Shown: positions 60,325 through 64,000 of the stretch, one piece after another
Layout: each line of letters begins with the position of its first letter
Position numbering within the stretch: position 1 is the stretch's first letter
NCBI GenBank assembly: GCA_944381625.1
Contig: CALWLW010000002.1
Span: 248,001 to 312,000, forward strand
Length of the DNA stretch: 64,000 nucleotides
Source of the DNA: an uncultured Lachnoclostridium sp.
GTDB taxonomy: Bacteria; Bacillota; Clostridia; Lachnospirales; Lachnospiraceae
Direction of reading: 5' to 3'
Notes under the pieces: generated by a model
Databases searched by the model: none
Told to the model about the DNA's origin: nothing
The model's input: only the letters and a program-made list of their open reading frames with translations
Translations under genes and position numbers: made by a program

Positions 60325-61692
60325 ATGAAAAAAGGGCAGATTATAGAAGGAACCGTACAGAAGACGGTGTTCCCCAATAAGGGAAAGATGGAAGCAGAGG
60401 GGAAAACGGTAACGGTAAAAAACGGGATTCCCGGGCAGAAGCTCCGCTGCCAGGTGGCCAAGGTACGGGGAGAGAAGGCAGAGGCGCGCGTTCTGGAGGT
60501 GCTGGAACGGGCTCCTTATGAATGCGGCGCATTCTGCGTGCATTTCCCTGAGTGCGGGGGATGTATCTGGCAGACGATGCCTTATGAAGAGCAGCTTTCC
60601 CTGAAAGAACGGCAGGTGAAGGAGCTTCTGGACGGTGCGGTGAAGGATTACGGCTATGAGTACCAGTTTGAACCCATCAAGGGCAGTCCCCGGAAATATG
60701 CGTACCGGAACAAGATGGAATTTTCTTTCGGGGACGCGTACAAAGACGGCCCGCTGGCATTGGGGATGCACAAAAGAGGAAGCTTTTACGATATTGTCAC
60801 GGTAGGGGACTGCCGGATCGTGGATGAGGATTTTGGCAAAATCCTGCGGGAGACGCTGGCTTATTTTCAGGAGCAGGGGACGGCGTTTTATCACCGTATG
60901 CGCCATGAGGGATATCTGCGCCATCTGCTGGTGCGCAAGGCGGCGCGGACGGGGGAGATTCTGGCGGATCTGGTGACCAGCACCCAGGCGGAAGCCGACC
61001 TGTCGGGCTGGAAGGACCGGATGCTGTCTCTGCCGCTGGAGGGCAGGATCGTCGGCCTCCTGCATACGAAAAATGACAGCCTTGCCGATGTGATCCAGAA
61101 TGACGGTACGGAGATTCTTTGGGGACAGGATTTCTTTTATGAGGAACTGCTGGGACTTCGGTTCCGCATCTCTCCGTTCTCGTTTTTCCAGACCAACTCC
61201 CTGGGGGCGGAGGTGCTCTACGAGACGGCCAGATCTTATATAGGGGACACAAAGGATCAGACGATCTTTGATCTGTACAGCGGTACGGGAACCATCGCCC
61301 AGATCCTGGCTCCGGTGGCGAAGAAGGTCATCGGGGTGGAGATTGTGGAGGAAGCGGTGGAAGCGGCGAAAGAGAACGCGCGGCTGAACGGCCTTGACAA
61401 CTGTGAATTCATCGCCGGAGACGTACTGAAGATGCTGGATCACATTGAGGAGCGGCCGGATTTCATCGTGCTGGACCCGCCCCGGGACGGCGTCCATCCC
61501 AAAGCCCTCCGCAAGATCATAGAATACGGCGTGGACCGCATGGTCTACATTTCCTGCAAACCCACCAGTCTGGCCAGGGATCTGGAGCTTCTGCAGGAGA
61601 GCGGCTACCGGCTGGAACGGGCGTGCTGCGTGGATATGTTTCCGTGGACGGGGAATGTGGAGACCGTGGCGCTTTTATCCCGGAACAGATAG
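60325..61692 (+). CDS. rlmD: 23S rRNA (uracil) C5-methyltransferase, RlmD/RlmCD type
   Basis: 455 residues with an N-terminal TRAM domain, an iron-sulfur Cys set (CGAFCVHFPECGGC), a SAM-binding core DLYSGTGTIAQILAP and the catalytic Cys in YISCKPTSLARDL. Methylates a uridine in 23S rRNA. The gene is widespread in Firmicutes. Confidence 0.92.
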   Translation: MKKGQIIEGTVQKTVFPNKGKMEAEGKTVTVKNGIPGQKLRCQVAKVRGEKAEARVLEVLERAPYECGAFCVHFPECGGCIWQTMPYEEQLSLKERQVKELLDGAVKDYGYEYQFEPIKGSPRKYAYRNKMEFSFGDAYKDGPLALGMHKRGSFYDIVTVGDCRIVDEDFGKILRETLAYFQEQGTAFYHRMRHEGYLRHLLVRKAARTGEILADLVTSTQAEADLSGWKDRMLSLPLEGRIVGLLHTKNDSLADVIQNDGTEILWGQDFFYEELLGLRFRISPFSFFQTNSLGAEVLYETARSYIGDTKDQTIFDLYSGTGTIAQILAPVAKKVIGVEIVEEAVEAAKENARLNGLDNCEFIAGDVLKMLDHIEERPDFIVLDPPRDGVHPKALRKIIEYGVDRMVYISCKPTSLARDLELLQESGYRLERACCVDMFPWTGNVETVALLSRNR

Positions 61693-61729
61693 AAAGTTGA
61701 CGGAAAATTGATGAAAGATAAAAAAACTA

Positions 61730-61758
61730 TTGACGAACCATCTCCAGGGTGCTATAAT
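61730..61758 (+). promoter_or_regulatory. promoter of the tRNA-Leu pair
   Basis: TTGACG (61730-61735), 17 bp, TATAAT (61753-61758). Confidence 0.75.
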
Positions 61759-61791
61759 AATCACCGTTGAGCCGCTAAAACTCAATGGTTC

Positions 61792-61875
61792 GCGGAAGTG
61801 TCGGAATTGGCAGACGAGCAAGACTAAGGATCTTGTGGTGGTCACACCGTGTGGGTTCAAGTCCCATCTTCCGCA
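61792..61875 (+). tRNA. tRNA-Leu (AAG)
   Basis: Class II tRNA of 84 bases. Acceptor GCGGAAG/CTTCCGC with discriminator A; anticodon stem CAAGA/TCTTG with loop CTAAGGA, anticodon AAG; long variable arm with GTGGT/ACACC-type stem; T-arm GGTTCAAGTCC. Confidence 0.93.
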
Positions 61876-61914
61876 TCAGAGGATATGGACTCTGTATAAA
61901 AATTCATATGGTTT

Positions 61915-61999
61915 GCGGAAGTGTCGGAATTGGCAGACGAGCAAGATTCAGGTTCTTGTGAGCGTTACGCTCGTGAGGGTTCAAGTCCCTTCTTCCGCA
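61915..61999 (+). tRNA. tRNA-Leu (CAG)
   Basis: 85 bases, with the first 32 bases identical to the previous tRNA. Loop TTCAGGT gives anticodon CAG; the variable arm GAGCG/CGCTC differs. Probably a duplication with changed anticodon, transcribed together with the first. Confidence 0.93.
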
Positions 62000-62003
62000 T
62001 GAT

Positions 62004-62035
62004 AACCCTGGAGGCAGATGTCTCCGGGGTTTTTG
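62004..62035 (+). terminator. terminator after the tRNA-Leu pair
   Basis: AACCCTGGAG (62004-62013) pairs with CTCCGGGGTT (62022-62031), then TTTTG. Confidence 0.75.
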
Positions 62036-62228
62036 CTTTTCACTTTTCACAGGTATATAGATCCTCGCAGATAATTTCTTGTATCTCCGGGGATTTTCGT
62101 TTATAATCTATACTTAGTGTATTGCACGGATCCAGGAAAAAGATATTTCGCTGTCTCAACAGGATGGACGAAAGAAACGCAGAGCTTGGGCTGAATAAGC
62201 AGAAAAGCAGGGTATTAGGAGAACATGA

Positions 62229-63620
62229 ATGACAACAAATAGTTATTTCAGCGAAAATACATTAGAGGAATTGATTGAAGAGATTCAATACGTGTACCGG
62301 TCTGATGACCGTCCATGGATAATCGGATACAGTGGAGGAAAAGATTCCACGACGGTTGTAGAACTTGTCTATAAAATGCTGTTGGGCCTTCCGGACTGGC
62401 AGAGGCATAAAATGGTGTATATTGTGTCGTCGGATACAAGGATCGAGAATCCTCTTATTAAAATATATCTCAGCAAATTGAATGAAATGATAGGAGAAGC
62501 GGCTGAACGCGACGGGCTGCCATTGAAGACAGCGATTGTACAGCCCCCGGCTGATAATTCTTTCTGGGCAAATGTCATTGGAAGAGGATTCCCCACGCCT
62601 AAAGTTACCGGAACGTTTCGGTGGTGTACAGACCGGTTAAAAATTAATCCGTCAGCTGAGTTTATCCGGGATATTATAAAGAAAGAAAGCACCGAAGTAG
62701 TTGTGGTGCTGGGAGTGCGCAAAGCGGAGAGCATTGCAAGAAAACGCCGGATCGAAGGAAGAGAGCTTGCGAATCGTGTGATGAACAGGCATGAAACTAT
62801 CAAAGGGGCATACGTGTATAATCCCATTGTAGAACTTACCACAGAAGACGTTTGGGATGTCTTGTTCCAAATGGATGGGGGGCAGACGCCATGGGGTTCC
62901 AATAATAATGAACTGGCCTCTTTATATTCGGATGCGGACAGCGGAGAATGCCCTTTTGCTGATATGAATGCAGGGGGACAGACGCAGACGTGCGGCAATT
63001 CCCGGTTTGGGTGCTGGGTATGTACTGTGGTCAAGGAAGATAAATCTTTGAATGGATTTATAAAAAGCGGCCATAGAGAGCTGATCCCTTTGGCAGATTT
63101 TAGAAAGTGGCTTATCAGCATTCGTAATGACGAGGATAAAAGGGAAAAGAAACGCAGAGATGGAACGGTATATAAGATGAAAACCGGTGAGATGGGATAT
63201 GGACCATTTACATGGGAAGCCCGGCAGCTGATCCTTACGAAGCTTTTGGAAACACAGGAGAAAATGGGATACGAACTGATCTCAATGGATGAACTGAAGG
63301 CGATCGACGAGATCTGGGACGCCGAGCTTGATTTGTCCAGGAGAACATTGGTAGAACTCTATAAGAATAAAACAGGTCAAAAACTTCCCTGGTATCAGTA
63401 TAAGAAACCGCTGATTGATGCGGAGACGGTTGCTGAGCTGGAAAGACTGGCGGCGGAGCATGAGATCCCCTTTGACCTGGTGAGAAATATTATCTTGTCT
63501 GTTTATCAGAATAAAAATTTTTCAAATCAAAGAAAGATGAGAGAAGCTCTGGAGCGGTTACTCAACCAACAATGGCTTCACCATGAGGTCCTGGAGGAGA
63601 TTGAAGATGAAAATAGATAA
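62229..63620 (+). CDS. dndC: DNA phosphorothioation protein DndC
   Basis: 463 residues of the PAPS-reductase-like family. IIGYSGGKDSTTVVELVYKML holds the ATP-binding P-loop SGGKDS (in part). Cys residues for the iron-sulfur cluster are in WCTDR, NSRFGCWVCTVVKEDKS and ECPF. DndC activates the backbone for sulfur insertion. RBS AGGAG. It is followed by dndD with a 14-bp overlap. No dndB or dndA is seen before it. Confidence 0.93.
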   Translation: MTTNSYFSENTLEELIEEIQYVYRSDDRPWIIGYSGGKDSTTVVELVYKMLLGLPDWQRHKMVYIVSSDTRIENPLIKIYLSKLNEMIGEAAERDGLPLKTAIVQPPADNSFWANVIGRGFPTPKVTGTFRWCTDRLKINPSAEFIRDIIKKESTEVVVVLGVRKAESIARKRRIEGRELANRVMNRHETIKGAYVYNPIVELTTEDVWDVLFQMDGGQTPWGSNNNELASLYSDADSGECPFADMNAGGQTQTCGNSRFGCWVCTVVKEDKSLNGFIKSGHRELIPLADFRKWLISIRNDEDKREKKRRDGTVYKMKTGEMGYGPFTWEARQLILTKLLETQEKMGYELISMDELKAIDEIWDAELDLSRRTLVELYKNKTGQKLPWYQYKKPLIDAETVAELERLAAEHEIPFDLVRNIILSVYQNKNFSNQRKMREALERLLNQQWLHHEVLEEIEDENR

Positions 63621-64000
63621 AATTGCATTATACAACTTCAGTTCCTTTGAGGGATTTAACGAGTTTGATTTCTCGATTGAAGATGACAGCAAAAATATTA
63701 TACTTATCGGCGGCAAGAACGGAGCGGGGAAAACCTCTTTGTTTTCTGCGATTAAGATTGCGTTGTATGGCCCGTTGGCGTTTGGATATCTTGGAGCTAA
63801 TCCTCGATATATTTCTAAAATAAAGGATTTTATAAATTCCAGAACGTTCCAGACAGATAAAGTTGAATCATGGGTGCGGGTTACCATATCTCTGATGGTG
63901 GAGAGAGAAATAAAAGAATATGAAGTCACGCGGGGCTGGGCTTATGACAGCCAGAGGCTTGCTGAAAAATATTGTGTGAAACTGGATGGAAAGCTTCTGG
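63607..64000 (+). CDS. dndD: DndD, 5' part (cut by the window end)
   Basis: The frame is open to the last base. It begins MKIDKIALYNFSSFEGFNEF and has the P-loop GGKNGAGKTSLF near residue 35, then LYGPLAFGYLGANPRYIS. DndD is an SMC/RecN-like ATPase needed for phosphorothioation. About 131 residues are visible of an expected 650 or more. It overlaps dndC, confirming the operon. Confidence 0.92.
   Translation, partial: MKIDKIALYNFSSFEGFNEFDFSIEDDSKNIILIGGKNGAGKTSLFSAIKIALYGPLAFGYLGANPRYISKIKDFINSRTFQTDKVESWVRVTISLMVEREIKEYEVTRGWAYDSQRLAEKYCVKLDGKLL

Noticed and set aside
1-64000. CRISPR arrays, rRNA genes and insertion sequences with transposase
   Set aside because: No regularly spaced direct repeats, no rRNA sequence and no transposase motifs were seen.

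Overview
The window looks like a chromosome segment of a Gram-positive anaerobe of the Clostridia, most likely a gut Lachnospiraceae. The reasons are purine-rich AGGAGG ribosome binding sites, TTG and GTG starts, a spoVAE-type sporulation gene, an ANTAR-controlled ethanolamine locus, an arylsulfotransferase and the style of the housekeeping proteins. Genus cannot be read from the sequence alone.

Positions 1 to about 28,195 are the right-hand part of a PBSX-like prophage with a contractile tail; its left end lies outside the window. In order it holds a late-regulator-like protein, both terminase subunits, portal, minor head protein, scaffold, capsid, connectors, sheath, tube, a tail chaperone with a -1 frameshift site, tape measure, LysM hub protein, baseplate proteins, a tail fibre, holin, lysin, integrase and a compact immunity region. 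Its most striking part is 18,545-24,020. There a constant fibre N-terminus is followed by four alternative 3' cassettes in alternating orientation (A+, B-, C+, D-). Each begins with the same 13-bp sequence AAATGAGGATATA in the same reading frame, and an intact tyrosine recombinase is encoded in the middle. This is best read as a tail-fibre shufflon giving four host-binding tips. The prophage also carries four copies of a perfect 14-bp palindrome, three of them just upstream of a gene's ribosome binding site, and four related 16-bp operators around the repressor gene. The right end falls inside an M23 peptidase gene that has lost its N-terminal half.

Positions 28.2-35.1 kb are ordinary host genes: amidohydrolase, HAD phosphatase, sfsA, mutY, UDP-galactopyranose mutase, a glycosyltransferase and a PAP2 membrane protein. 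Positions 35.2-42.8 kb are a short ethanolamine-utilisation locus: ANTAR regulator and sensor kinase, eutA, a second ANTAR-like protein, eutB, eutC and two microcompartment shell proteins. Two leaders with tandem hexaloop hairpins and a terminator suggest antitermination control. A queT-type transporter with a structured leader follows.

Positions 43.6-62 kb hold spoVAE, tRNA-Glu, DegV, a large TPR/repeat/AAA protein, an ABC-F ATPase, a flavin-dependent FabK/nitronate-type enzyme behind a very large operator-like palindrome, a lone substrate-binding lipoprotein, an arylsulfotransferase, a UroD-like methyltransferase with a GPH transporter, a 195-bp nested inverted-repeat element, pcrA, rlmD-type methyltransferase and two tRNA-Leu genes. 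From 62.2 kb to the end a DNA phosphorothioation (dnd) defence locus starts with dndC and a dndD cut by the window edge.
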